Below are positions 6,297 to 12,799 of a stretch of DNA of 12,799 nucleotides, one piece after another (the stretch's first letter is position 1; every line of letters begins with the position of its first letter). Location: the NCBI GenBank assembly GCA_002316385.1, contig DCDL01000004.1:49576-62374 (forward strand). Direction: 5' to 3'. The notes beneath the pieces are model-generated. The model did not search any database, was not told where the DNA came from, and saw only the letters and a list, made by a program, of their open reading frames with translations. The position numbers were made by a program, and so were the translations under genes. Source of the stretch: Clostridium sp. UBA1056. Lineage in GTDB: Bacteria; Bacillota; Clostridia; Clostridiales; Clostridiaceae.

Positions 6297-8951
6297 TTAT
6301 TTGCATCCACAGCAGCATTTTTTTCTTGGGTTTTTAACTTGAGCTTGAGCAGCTGCAAGTCTTGCTACTGGAACTCTGAATGGTGAGCAAGATACATAGT
6401 TTAATCCCACCTCATGACAAAATTCAACTGATGATGGATCTCCACCATGCTCTCCACATATTCCAAGTTTGATGTCTGGTCTAGTAGATTTTCCTAAATC
6501 TACAGCCATTTTAACAAGTTTTCCTACTCCTACTTGGTCTAATCTTGCAAATGGATCAGATTCATATATGCTCTTATCATAATAGTGTTTTAAGAAGTTT
6601 CCAGCGTCATCTCTTGAGAATCCGAATGTCATTTGAGTTAAGTCATTAGTTCCAAAAGAGAAGAACTCAGCTTCTTTAGCTATTTCATCAGCAGTTAAAG
6701 CAGCTCTTGGAATCTCTATCATTGTTCCTACCATGTACTTCATATCTATTCCTGATTCTTTTATGATTTTATCAGCTGTTTCTGTAACTATATTTTTAAC
6801 ATATTTAAGTTCTTTTACTTCTCCAACTAGTGGTATCATGATTTCTGGTACTATATCATAACCCTTTCTAGTTTTAACATCTATAGCAGCTTCTATTACT
6901 GCTCTTGTTTGCATTTCAGCTATTTCTGGGTAAGATACTGCAAGTCTGCAACCTCTGTGACCCATCATTGGATTAAACTCATGTAAAGAATCAACAGTAT
7001 TTTTTAATTCTTCAAAAGTAATTCCAAGTTCCTTAGCTAATTCAGCTATTTCATCATCTTCATGAGGAAGGAATTCGTGTAGTGGTGGATCTAAGAATCT
7101 TATAGTAGCTGGTTTATCTTGTAACTCCTCATAGATTCCTATAAAGTCACCCTTTTGCATTGGTAATAATTTTTCTAGAGCTGCTCTTCTTGAAGCTTCA
7201 TCCTTGGCAACGATCATTTGTCTTATAGCCATGATTCTATCACTTTCAAAGAACATGTGTTCCGTTCTACAAAGTCCTATTCCTTCTGCTCCAAATTTCA
7301 CTGCTTGAGCTGTATCTCTTGGATTATCAGCATTAGTTCTTACTTTTAAGCTTCTTATTTCATCAGCCCATGCCATGAATGTTCCAAAATATCCACTTAT
7401 TTCAGGCTCTACAGTTTTTATTTGTCCTGCATGTACATTTCCTGTGCTTCCATCTATTGAGATGTAGTCTCCTTCTTTATAAGTAACTCCACCTACTGCA
7501 AAGGTTTTATTTCCTTCATTTACTATTAAGTCACCACAACCAGCAACACAACAAGTTCCCATTCCTCTAGCTACAACTGCTGCGTGAGAAGTCATTCCAC
7601 CTCTTACTGTTAGTATACCTTCAGAAGCAATCATACCTTCAATATCTTCTGGTGAAGTTTCAAGTCTAACAAGAACTACTTTTTCACCGTTTTCATGAGC
7701 AGCTTTTGCTTCTTCTGCTGTAAAGTAAACTTTACCACAAGCAGCACCAGGAGATGCTGGAAGTCCTTTAGCTATAACTGCTGCAGCTTTAAGTGATGCT
7801 GAATCAAAGGCAGGGTGTAATAATGTATCTAATTGTTTTGGCTCAACTTTAAGAATTGCTTCTTCCTTAGTAAGCATTTCTTCTTCTACAAGGTCAACTG
7901 CTATTTTAAGAGCAGCTTGAGCTGTTCTCTTCCCATTTCTTGTTTGTAGGAAGTAAAGCTTACCTTCTTCTATAGTGAACTCCATGTCTTGCATATCTCT
8001 GTAATGGTTTTCCAAAGTATTAACAATATCCATGAACTGTTTGTACACTTCTGGATTTTCTTTTTCTAATTGCTCGATTTGTTGAGGTGTTCTTATACCT
8101 GCAACAACGTCTTCTCCTTGAGCATTCATTAAGTATTCAGCAAATATTTTCTTTTCTCCTGTAGATGGATTTCTTGAGAAGGCAACTCCTGTACCAGAAG
8201 TGTTTCCTTTATTACCAAATACCATCTCTTGAACGTTTACAGCAGTTCCCCAACTGCCCGGAATATCATTCATTCTTCTGTATACTATAGCTCTAGGATT
8301 GTTCCAAGATCTAAATACAGCAGTGATAGAAGCTATTAATTGCTCTGTAGGATTGGTTGGGAATTCTTCACCTTTAGCTTCTTTATAGTAAGCTTTAAAC
8401 TTAACTACTAATTCTTTTAAATCCTCAGCATTTAATTCTGTATCAAGTTTAACACCTCTAGCAGCTTTCATTTCATCCATGATATCTTCAAAGTTTCTTT
8501 TTTCTACTTCCATAACTACGTCAGCAAACATTTGAATAAATCTTCTATATGAATCATAGGCAAATCTAGGATTATTTGTTTTATTAGCCATTACTTCAAC
8601 AGTTTCATCATTTAATCCTAGATTAAGAATAGTGTCCATCATTCCTGGCATAGATGCTCTAGCACCAGATCTTACTGAAACTAATAATGGGTCTTCTAAG
8701 CTTCCAAATTTTTTACCAGTTATCTTTTCAAGCTCAGACATTTTCTCATGAATTTCTTTAACAACTTCATCTGCAATTTTCTTTCCATCATCATAGTATT
8801 TATTACAAGCTTCAGTTGTCACTGTGAAGCCTTGTGGCACTGGAATTCCTATGCTTGTCATCTCTGCAAGGTTTGCACCCTTTCCACCTAGTAAATTTTT
8901 CATGCCGCCGTTGCCTTCATTAAAAAGGTACACATATTTTTTCTTTTCCAT
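6297..8951 (-). CDS. ppdK: Pyruvate, phosphate dikinase (PPDK)
   Basis: The 884-aa enzyme interconverts pyruvate + ATP + Pi and PEP + AMP + PPi, serving glycolysis or gluconeogenesis in the cytosol. In order: an ATP-grasp nucleotide-binding domain (about 1-340; GGKGANLAEM, SVRSGARASMPGMMDT), the phosphohistidine swivelling domain with GGMTSHAAVVARGMG (phosphorylated H456, preceded by the T454 that PDRP-type regulators modify in relatives), and a C-terminal PEP/pyruvate barrel with GLCRTEHMF, MVGTMIEIPRA, FGTNDLTQMT and GICGEHGGDP (C832 and H835). I use the ATG at 8951. An in-frame TTG at 8960 directly abuts the AAGGGG site, while the ATG is 9 nt away. It lies 53 nt behind the ccpN-like gene. 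The C-terminus ends in an unusual KKCCCGCK just after an A7 run; the body length is normal. No PDRP gene is in the window. Confidence 0.97.
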   Translation of the reverse strand: MEKKKYVYLFNEGNGGMKNLLGGKGANLAEMTSIGIPVPQGFTVTTEACNKYYDDGKKIADEVVKEIHEKMSELEKITGKKFGSLEDPLLVSVRSGARASMPGMMDTILNLGLNDETVEVMANKTNNPRFAYDSYRRFIQMFADVVMEVEKRNFEDIMDEMKAARGVKLDTELNAEDLKELVVKFKAYYKEAKGEEFPTNPTEQLIASITAVFRSWNNPRAIVYRRMNDIPGSWGTAVNVQEMVFGNKGNTSGTGVAFSRNPSTGEKKIFAEYLMNAQGEDVVAGIRTPQQIEQLEKENPEVYKQFMDIVNTLENHYRDMQDMEFTIEEGKLYFLQTRNGKRTAQAALKIAVDLVEEEMLTKEEAILKVEPKQLDTLLHPAFDSASLKAAAVIAKGLPASPGAACGKVYFTAEEAKAAHENGEKVVLVRLETSPEDIEGMIASEGILTVRGGMTSHAAVVARGMGTCCVAGCGDLIVNEGNKTFAVGGVTYKEGDYISIDGSTGNVHAGQIKTVEPEISGYFGTFMAWADEIRSLKVRTNADNPRDTAQAVKFGAEGIGLCRTEHMFFESDRIMAIRQMIVAKDEASRRAALEKLLPMQKGDFIGIYEELQDKPATIRFLDPPLHEFLPHEDDEIAELAKELGITFEELKNTVDSLHEFNPMMGHRGCRLAVSYPEIAEMQTRAVIEAAIDVKTRKGYDIVPEIMIPLVGEVKELKYVKNIVTETADKIIKESGIDMKYMVGTMIEIPRAALTADEIAKEAEFFSFGTNDLTQMTFGFSRDDAGNFLKHYYDKSIYESDPFARLDQVGVGKLVKMAVDLGKSTRPDIKLGICGEHGGDPSSVEFCHEVGLNYVSCSPFRVPVARLAAAQAQVKNPRKKCCCGCK

Positions 8952-8960
8952 GTTATACAA

Positions 8961-8966
8961 CCCCTT
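8961..8966 (-). promoter_or_regulatory. Ribosome binding site that sets the ppdK start
   Basis: AAGGGG on the minus strand touches the upstream TTG (8958-8960) but lies 9 nt before the ATG (8949-8951). That makes the ATG the likely start and shortens the longest reading frame by three residues. Confidence 0.75.
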
Positions 8967-9004
8967 AACTCTTAAATTATAGTTATATAGTCAAATGAAT
9001 AAAA

Positions 9005-9637
9005 TTATTCATCTTCACCCAGTTTTACAAATATCATAGAAATTGTGGTTTTAGATATTTTTCCTACAATTTTCGAAACTTCTCTTCCCCTAAAAAGTTC
9101 TTGCCTTACAACAGGTAAAGAATCTACCTGATGCTCAATTATTTTTTTTGCTGCATCAAATGCTGAATCTTCCTCTAATACACTAACTATATTAGGCATT
9201 CTAGTCATGATAATTCCAACGGGTACTCTATGCATATCAGCTGTGCCCATGGCCATTTTAATAAAGTCCTTTCTAGATACAGCTCCTAATAGTACGCCTT
9301 CATTTTCAATGAATAAAGTTCCTGTGTCATTTAGAAAAAGTGTTAAAATGGCCTCATAAACAGGTGTGTCTTCCTTTACTAAAACAGGTTCAGTCATTAC
9401 ATCCTTAACCTTAATATTTCTAATTTCACTGTTTTTAGGACTCTTACCTACATTTTTAACATATACATACCCGACTTTAGGTCTTGCCTGAAGTAAGCCT
9501 GTCATAGTCAGTATAGATAAATCTGGTCTTATGGCGGATCGCGTAAGTCCTAATTCTTTTGCGATAGCTTCACTGGTTATTGGTTCTTTTTCTTTAACTA
9601 ACTCTATTATTTGTTCCTGTCTAAGTGAAAGTTTAAT
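9005..9637 (-). CDS. ccpN: CcpN/YqzB-type transcriptional regulator, HTH plus two CBS domains, ATT start
   Basis: Read from an ATT codon at 9637, the product is 210 aa, near the length of Bacillus CcpN. The N-terminal winged helix-turn-helix is intact (about 4-58; LSLRQEQIIELVKE, PITSEAIAKELGLTRSAIRP, ARPKVGYVY), followed by two CBS domains (about 76-130 and 140-200; KVKDVMTEPV, GIIMTRMPNIVSV), which commonly bind adenylates. CcpN in Bacillus represses gluconeogenic genes, and the position just upstream of ppdK suggests control of the pyruvate/PEP step, probably with autoregulation. No ATG, GTG or TTG exists in frame between the upstream stop (9662-9664) and M45 at 9505, which falls inside the HTH domain. 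AAAGGTGG (9647-9654) lies 9 nt before the ATT at 9635-9637 and 3 nt before another ATT at 9641-9643. A truncated start at 9505 would lack the helix-turn-helix and is unlikely. No frame disruption is visible in the added 44 codons. Confidence 0.87.
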   Translation of the reverse strand: MKLSLRQEQIIELVKEKEPITSEAIAKELGLTRSAIRPDLSILTMTGLLQARPKVGYVYVKNVGKSPKNSEIRNIKVKDVMTEPVLVKEDTPVYEAILTLFLNDTGTLFIENEGVLLGAVSRKDFIKMAMGTADMHRVPVGIIMTRMPNIVSVLEEDSAFDAAKKIIEHQVDSLPVVRQELFRGREVSKIVGKISKTTISMIFVKLGEDE

Positions 9638-9646
9638 GACAATTCG

Positions 9647-9654
9647 CCACCTTT
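9647..9654 (-). promoter_or_regulatory. Ribosome binding site supporting the ATT start of ccpN
   Basis: AAAGGTGG on the minus strand is followed 9 nt later by ATT (9635-9637) and then AAA CTT TCA, encoding the family-typical KLSLRQ. The GTG within the site is out of frame and soon meets a stop. This spacing is the main evidence for the non-standard start. Confidence 0.65.
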
Positions 9655-9812
9655 CAAAATCTTATTAATTCTTTCTTTGATTATAAAAATTATAATTAAT
9701 ATTTATACTTCTAGTATTTATATAATTCACCTGTTAATATGTATTATTTTACATAAATTCCTAACATTTTTTATTTGTAATCAAAAAATTCAATTTAAAT
9801 TCTCTATTTTTT

Positions 9813-9821
9813 ATTATACCA
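9813..9821 (-). promoter_or_regulatory. Candidate extended -10 promoter for ccpN-ppdK
   Basis: The minus strand reads TGGTATAAT, a perfect TGnTATAAT. No good -35 lies 17 bp upstream. A nearby second copy of TTATTATA (starting at 9811 and 9824) forms a short direct repeat over the promoter that could be a regulator site. The assignment rests on motif and position. Confidence 0.45.
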
Positions 9822-9949
9822 CGTTATTATAGTAAGTAGTATTACTTTTAAGTAAATTCTTTTATATTGTATAAAAGATTTATTAAATTTGCAACTTTCA
9901 CACTACCCTGTAAAATATTTAAACTAATTGCGATTTCTTTTTTACTTTA

Positions 9950-9980
9950 AATAAAAAAGATGAGTTTCTACCCATCTTTA
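9950..9980 (-). terminator. Intrinsic terminator ending the cdd-era-recO-DUF4342 run
   Basis: On the minus strand a 10-bp stem (9970-9979 with 9956-9965, one G-U pair) closed by an AGAA tetraloop is followed by a T-run starting TTT just past the stem. It sits 35 nt past the DUF4342 stop, so ccpN-ppdK is a separate transcription unit. Confidence 0.82.
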
Positions 9981-10014
9981 ATTTATACCCAAATCTATAA
10001 AAATTATAATCTCT

Positions 10015-10557
10015 TTACTTATTTATGTTATTTTTTACTTCTGAAAACTTTTCTTTAATTTTTTCTGATGTTGTGGAGAATTTCTCTTTTAGTCCATGGG
10101 TTACCTCTGTAGCCTTCTTCGCAGTTGTTTCCATAGTACTCTTCACTATTTTATTTACTACCTCTACAGTTCCATCCTCTTTAATTATATCTATCTCTAA
10201 ATCTATGAACACTGCTGTGGCAGCTCCTAAAACTATTAAAACTGGTTGCAGTAATAAGGCTAATCCTACTACAATTCCTGCATTTACAGGGATATTCACA
10301 AGGATAGACTCATCTTTTCTAATAATAATTCTTGAAACATTTCCAGTTTTTATGAGCTCTTTTATATAGCTTACGAATTCACTTTGGCTAACTTTTTCGT
10401 TAAAATTTCTACTACTCTTCTGCTTTTCTCTTTCACAATAAATCAAAGCCTCTATTAAGTCTCCATTGAATTTTTCTAACAAGGCTTCTGCTTCTTCCGT
10501 AGATAGATTAGCTCTTTCTTTTAATAGATTTATCTTTTTTAATGTAGCTTCATCCAT
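10015..10557 (-). CDS. UBA-like / DUF4342 domain protein of unknown function
   Basis: The 180-aa product has an N-terminal UBA/TS-N-like three-helix region (about 1-42; LLKERANLSTEEAEALLEKF followed by NGDLIEALIY), a basic linker, and a DUF4342-like region (about 57-130; IKELIKTGNVSRIIIRKD, ILVNIPVNAG). The latter contains one hydrophobic segment (about 93-118) that could be membrane-associated. A charged Lys/Glu-rich helical tail (about 140-180) with repeated KIKEKFSEVKN-like units follows. The ATG at 10557 is chosen because GGGAGG (10566-10571) ends 8 nt before it; the longer frame to 10587 would run through this site. It follows recO after 55 nt, with a possible internal promoter between them. 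No function is established that I know of; a stress or envelope role would be a guess. Confidence 0.8.
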   Translation of the reverse strand: MDEATLKKINLLKERANLSTEEAEALLEKFNGDLIEALIYCEREKQKSSRNFNEKVSQSEFVSYIKELIKTGNVSRIIIRKDESILVNIPVNAGIVVGLALLLQPVLIVLGAATAVFIDLEIDIIKEDGTVEVVNKIVKSTMETTAKKATEVTHGLKEKFSTTSEKIKEKFSEVKNNINK

Positions 10558-10595
10558 AAATATTTCCTCCCAAGCAATATTTACCACTTCAGTAT

Positions 10596-10604
10596 ATTAT
10601 ATCA
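10596..10604 (-). promoter_or_regulatory. Candidate internal promoter between recO and the DUF4342 gene
   Basis: The minus strand reads TGATATAAT, the same extended -10 as before dgt, just past the recO stop and about 40 nt before the DUF4342 start. The -35 is poor. It could let the DUF4342 gene be transcribed independently. Confidence 0.4.
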
Positions 10605-10612
10605 TGTATATA

Positions 10613-11344
10613 CTAAAATTTCTTAAGTAATGACAAACTATTAGGTTTTTTTCTATAATTTAGACTTATAAAATTTTCTAATATTTTTCCTATTTGCTCT
10701 TTTGTATTACTATCTAAGTTAAGTCTTCCCACCTTCTCAATGTCTACTTTACTTAGAAACTTTAATCCATTATATGTGGAAGCAGATACTTTTGTGCCAT
10801 ATTGCTTTTCACAATTATTACAAATTCCTCCATAGAACTGAAAGGAAATATAATCAGAAGTGTTTACTTTATCTCCACACACAGCACAGTTTTCTAAGAC
10901 TATCCCATATCCTGTAGCTTTTAACAACTTAACCTCAAAGGCTCTAGCTAAAACATTTAGATCTATAGCTTTATTTCTCATAAGATAAAAGCATTTGATT
11001 AAATCTACAAATATGGGATGGCTCTCCTCTTCCTCTATGCCAATATCTATGAGTTCATTAAAATAAGAACCATATATTAAGGTATCGTAGTCATTTAATA
11101 TGTCCTGAAAAGAATCTATTATTCTTCCTTCGTTTAAAGTATATAGTGTTCTTCCTTTATAGAGCACATACTCACCAAAACAGAAGGGCAAAGTGTTTGA
11201 AAAGTTTTTATTCTTACTTTTTCTAGCTCCCTTTGCAATGACAGATACCTTTCCAAAGTCCTCTGTAAATATCCAAAGCAGCTTATCATTTTCTTTATAA
11301 TCTTGGGTTTTTAAAACCATTCCTCTAGTCTTGATAGTACTCAA
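10613..11344 (-). CDS. recO: DNA repair and recombination mediator RecO
   Basis: The 243-aa RecO works with RecR to load RecA on SSB-coated DNA in gap repair. The N-terminal OB-fold is visible (about 1-80; IKTRGMVLKTQDYKENDKLL, FTEDFGKVSVIAKGARKSKN), and four cysteines form the zinc site (C153, C156, C175, C178; CAVCGDK and CNNCEK), followed by the helical C-terminus. Length is normal. The start is TTG at 11344 with AGGTG 7 nt upstream; the first ATG (residue 9) would cut into the first OB-fold strand and is unlikely. It follows era after 18 nt, the usual Firmicute order. Confidence 0.95.
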   Translation of the reverse strand: MSTIKTRGMVLKTQDYKENDKLLWIFTEDFGKVSVIAKGARKSKNKNFSNTLPFCFGEYVLYKGRTLYTLNEGRIIDSFQDILNDYDTLIYGSYFNELIDIGIEEEESHPIFVDLIKCFYLMRNKAIDLNVLARAFEVKLLKATGYGIVLENCAVCGDKVNTSDYISFQFYGGICNNCEKQYGTKVSASTYNGLKFLSKVDIEKVGRLNLDSNTKEQIGKILENFISLNYRKKPNSLSLLKKF

Positions 11345-11362
11345 TAAATAACACCTGCAATT

Positions 11363-12244
11363 CTATTTATAGCCAAGTTCCTTCAATACAAATGTACTAT
11401 CTCTCCACTCAGATTTAACCTTAACCCAAATCTTTAGGTTTACTTTACAGCCTAAGAACTTTTCGATATCTTGCCTTGCATAGGTAGATATTTTCTTCAT
11501 CATAGCTCCATTCTTACCAATTATTATACCCTTATGGGAGTTCTTCTCACATAGCATATTTGCCTCTATAAGATAACTTCCATTTTCATTCTTCTTCATT
11601 GTTAAAATCTCTACAGCAATACCATGAGGTACTTCTTGAGATAGAAGTCTTAGGGCTTTTTCTCTTATGGTTTCCATGATTATAAATCTTTCTTGTTGAT
11701 CTGTTATCATGTCCTCTGGGTAATACATTGGTCCTTCTGGCAGATTATCAACTACTAACTCCAATAATTTATCAGCGTTCTTTCCGTTAATAGCTGAAAT
11801 TGGTATTATTTCTTTAAAATCAAAAACTTTAGCGTATTCTTCTAGAGTTTTAGCTACTCTGTCAGCAGGATTTTCATCTATTTTATTTACCACTAAAAAT
11901 ACTGAAGTATTACACTGCTTTAATTGTTCTAAAACATGAAGGTCTGACTTGTTTATTTCCCCTTCAGGAGTTGTTAAAAATAGCACCACATCCACATCCT
12001 GCATGGAATCTTTAGCTATCTTCACCATGTACTCACCTAATTTATGCTTAGGTTTATGCATACCTGGAGTGTCTACAAATACTATTTGAAAGTTGTCTCT
12101 TGTTAATATAGTTTGTATATTGTTTCTTGTAGTTTGTGGTCTACTTGATACTATGGATAATTTTTCTCCCATTAAATGATTTAACAGAGTTGATTTTCCC
12201 ACATTTGGTCTTCCTATTATAGTTATAAATCCTGATTTAAACAT
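11363..12244 (-). CDS. era: GTPase Era
   Basis: The 293-aa Era is an essential GTPase in many bacteria that binds the 3' end of 16S rRNA and helps 30S subunit maturation. G motifs are clear: G1 GRPNVGKS (11-18), G2 around QTTR (37-40), G3 DTPG (58-61), G4 NKID (120-123), G5 SA (150-151). A C-terminal KH RNA-binding domain has IIIGKNGAMMKKI. The ATG has AAGGAGAG 4 nt upstream; this site overlaps the cdd stop (TAAGGAG), which suggests translational coupling. Confidence 0.98.
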   Translation of the reverse strand: MFKSGFITIIGRPNVGKSTLLNHLMGEKLSIVSSRPQTTRNNIQTILTRDNFQIVFVDTPGMHKPKHKLGEYMVKIAKDSMQDVDVVLFLTTPEGEINKSDLHVLEQLKQCNTSVFLVVNKIDENPADRVAKTLEEYAKVFDFKEIIPISAINGKNADKLLELVVDNLPEGPMYYPEDMITDQQERFIIMETIREKALRLLSQEVPHGIAVEILTMKKNENGSYLIEANMLCEKNSHKGIIIGKNGAMMKKISTYARQDIEKFLGCKVNLKIWVKVKSEWRDSTFVLKELGYK

Positions 12245-12254
12245 ATTTCTCTCC

Positions 12255-12653
12255 TTATTTAAGTAAGTCCTCTTTAGTAAAAGCTCCTGGTAATATCTCT
12301 TCTAAAGTTTTTACTATATACTCATCTTCATTTTTAATTAGTACTATTTCTATATCTTTAGCTGCAAATTCAGCAATAACCTGTCTACATATTCCACATG
12401 GTGCTGTATAAGTTGCCATATCGCCTACTATGGCAATTTTCTTAATTATAGAATGACCTTCAGAAACAGCCTTAAATATAGCAGTTCTTTCAGCACAGTT
12501 AGTAGCTCCATAGGAGGCATTTTCTATATTACACCCTGTAAATACAGTTCCATCTTCCATTTCTATAGCCGCTCCAACCTTAAACTTAGAATAAGGCACA
12601 TAAGCTTTTTCCCTGGCATCTATGGCAAGTTTAACTAACTCTTTTCTCTCCAT
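12255..12653 (-). CDS. cdd: Cytidine deaminase
   Basis: The 132-aa enzyme deaminates cytidine and deoxycytidine to uridine forms in pyrimidine salvage. Zinc and catalytic residues are present: C53-A54-E55 in NCAERTAIF and PCGIC (C86, C89), plus the substrate-binding CNIENASYG (41-49). Length matches the small homotetrameric class. I start at the ATG at 12653, 8 nt after GGAGG; the upstream in-frame TTG overlaps that ribosome binding site. The gene is 10 nt upstream of era and probably co-transcribed with it, as in other Firmicutes. Confidence 0.97.
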   Translation of the reverse strand: MERKELVKLAIDAREKAYVPYSKFKVGAAIEMEDGTVFTGCNIENASYGATNCAERTAIFKAVSEGHSIIKKIAIVGDMATYTAPCGICRQVIAEFAAKDIEIVLIKNEDEYIVKTLEEILPGAFTKEDLLK

Positions 12654-12722
12654 CTTATTTTCCTCCAATTTAATTATTTAAAATCTATCTATGTTTTAAT
12701 ATAGTTATTACATATTTCTTTA
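12654..12722. other. Upstream region of cdd
   Basis: This holds the cdd ribosome binding site (GGAGG complement near 12662-12666) and AT-rich sequence with only poor -10-like matches on the minus strand. I cannot tell whether cdd has its own promoter or is read through from genes beyond the window. Confidence 0.35.
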
Positions 12723-12799
12723 GTTATCCGATGACTAGCCGCTCTAATACTTCCATCGCACTCTGTGAAAGCTATTCGCACCAAATCAGAGATTTGGGC
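12723..12799. repeat. Left half of a palindromic intergenic repeat, cut by the window end
   Basis: This stretch is noticeably richer in G+C than its flank. It ends in CCAAATC-AGA-GATTTGG (12781-12797), a perfect 7-bp stem with a 3-nt loop. The next bases, GC, begin to mirror the GC of the preceding ATTCGCA. If the symmetry continues, the 12723-12780 sequence would be the left arm of a large hairpin whose right arm lies beyond the window. It has no coding potential and no similarity to the 77-435 element. Partial, and inferred from one edge. Confidence 0.45.

Larger units (their letters stand above)
9638..10014. other. Intergenic region between the DUF4342 gene and ccpN
   Basis: This 377-nt AT-rich gap holds the terminator of the upstream operon (9950-9980) and a candidate ccpN promoter near 9813-9821. 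That promoter would give a leader of roughly 170 nt before the ATT start. Within the leader I see only short weak inverted repeats (for example ATAC/GTAT near 9711-9719) and no recognised riboswitch. No gene is supported. Confidence 0.45.

Noticed and set aside
8952..8960. TTG start for ppdK three codons upstream of the chosen ATG
   Set aside because: The AAGGGG site directly abuts the TTG, leaving no spacer, while the ATG has ideal 9-nt spacing.
8952..9004. CcpN-type operator upstream of ppdK
   Set aside because: I compared the gap with the Bacillus CcpN box as I remember it and found only a partial match with a base out of register, too weak to call.
8995..9012. Hairpin at the ccpN stop codon as a terminator
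   Set aside because: The 7-bp AT-rich stem overlaps the stop codon and has no T-run; ccpN and ppdK are more likely read together.
9005..9505. Short 166-aa CBS protein starting at the ATG at 9505
   Set aside because: This start falls inside the winged-helix domain; upstream in-frame sequence completes a CcpN-type N-terminus and has a ribosome binding site.

Overview
The window looks like chromosomal DNA of a low-GC, spore-forming Firmicute, most likely a Clostridium or close relative. Base composition is strongly A+T, ribosome binding sites are strong (GGAGG type), a CotS-type spore coat gene is present, and gene content and order recall the Firmicute cdd-era-recO-ccpN-dnaG-rpoD neighbourhood. 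Species cannot be named from sequence alone. All genes but one lie on the minus strand, so the biological reading order runs from high to low coordinates.

Layout in transcription order. (1) 12653 down to 10015: cdd (cytidine deaminase), era (ribosome-assembly GTPase), recO (recombination mediator) and a UBA-like/DUF4342 protein are closely packed and end at a clear intrinsic terminator (9950-9980). (2) 9637 down to 6297: a CcpN/YqzB-type regulator (winged helix plus two CBS domains) and ppdK (pyruvate, phosphate dikinase) form a carbon-metabolism pair. The regulator has no in-frame ATG, GTG or TTG ahead of its DNA-binding domain and appears to start at ATT. (3) 5124-6194: the only plus-strand gene, a CotS-family coat protein with a kinase-like fold, converges on ppdK across a shared bidirectional terminator. 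(4) 4624 down to 439: dgt, dnaG and rpoD, nucleotide pool/replication/transcription genes in the macromolecular-synthesis arrangement.

Non-coding content. A 359-bp imperfect inverted-repeat element (77-435) abuts the rpoD stop codon. It can fold into one long closing stem plus three interior arms, two of them perfect, and is either a large structured RNA or a MITE-like palindromic element. At the right edge (about 12723-12799) lies what looks like the left half of a second, unrelated palindromic element cut by the window end. AT-rich gaps at 3304-3607, 4625-5123 and 9638-10014 hold candidate promoters and small inverted repeats but no convincing genes.

Several starts were moved inward from the longest ORF (ppdK, dnaG, cdd, DUF4342) because the Shine-Dalgarno sequence overlaps or abuts the upstream candidate start. 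ccpN was extended outward to recover its helix-turn-helix. No phage, CRISPR, transposase, tRNA or rRNA gene was seen. The unusual signals are the 77-435 element, the ATT start, a Cys-rich PPDK tail next to an A7 run, and a 29-bp palindrome inside the coat gene.
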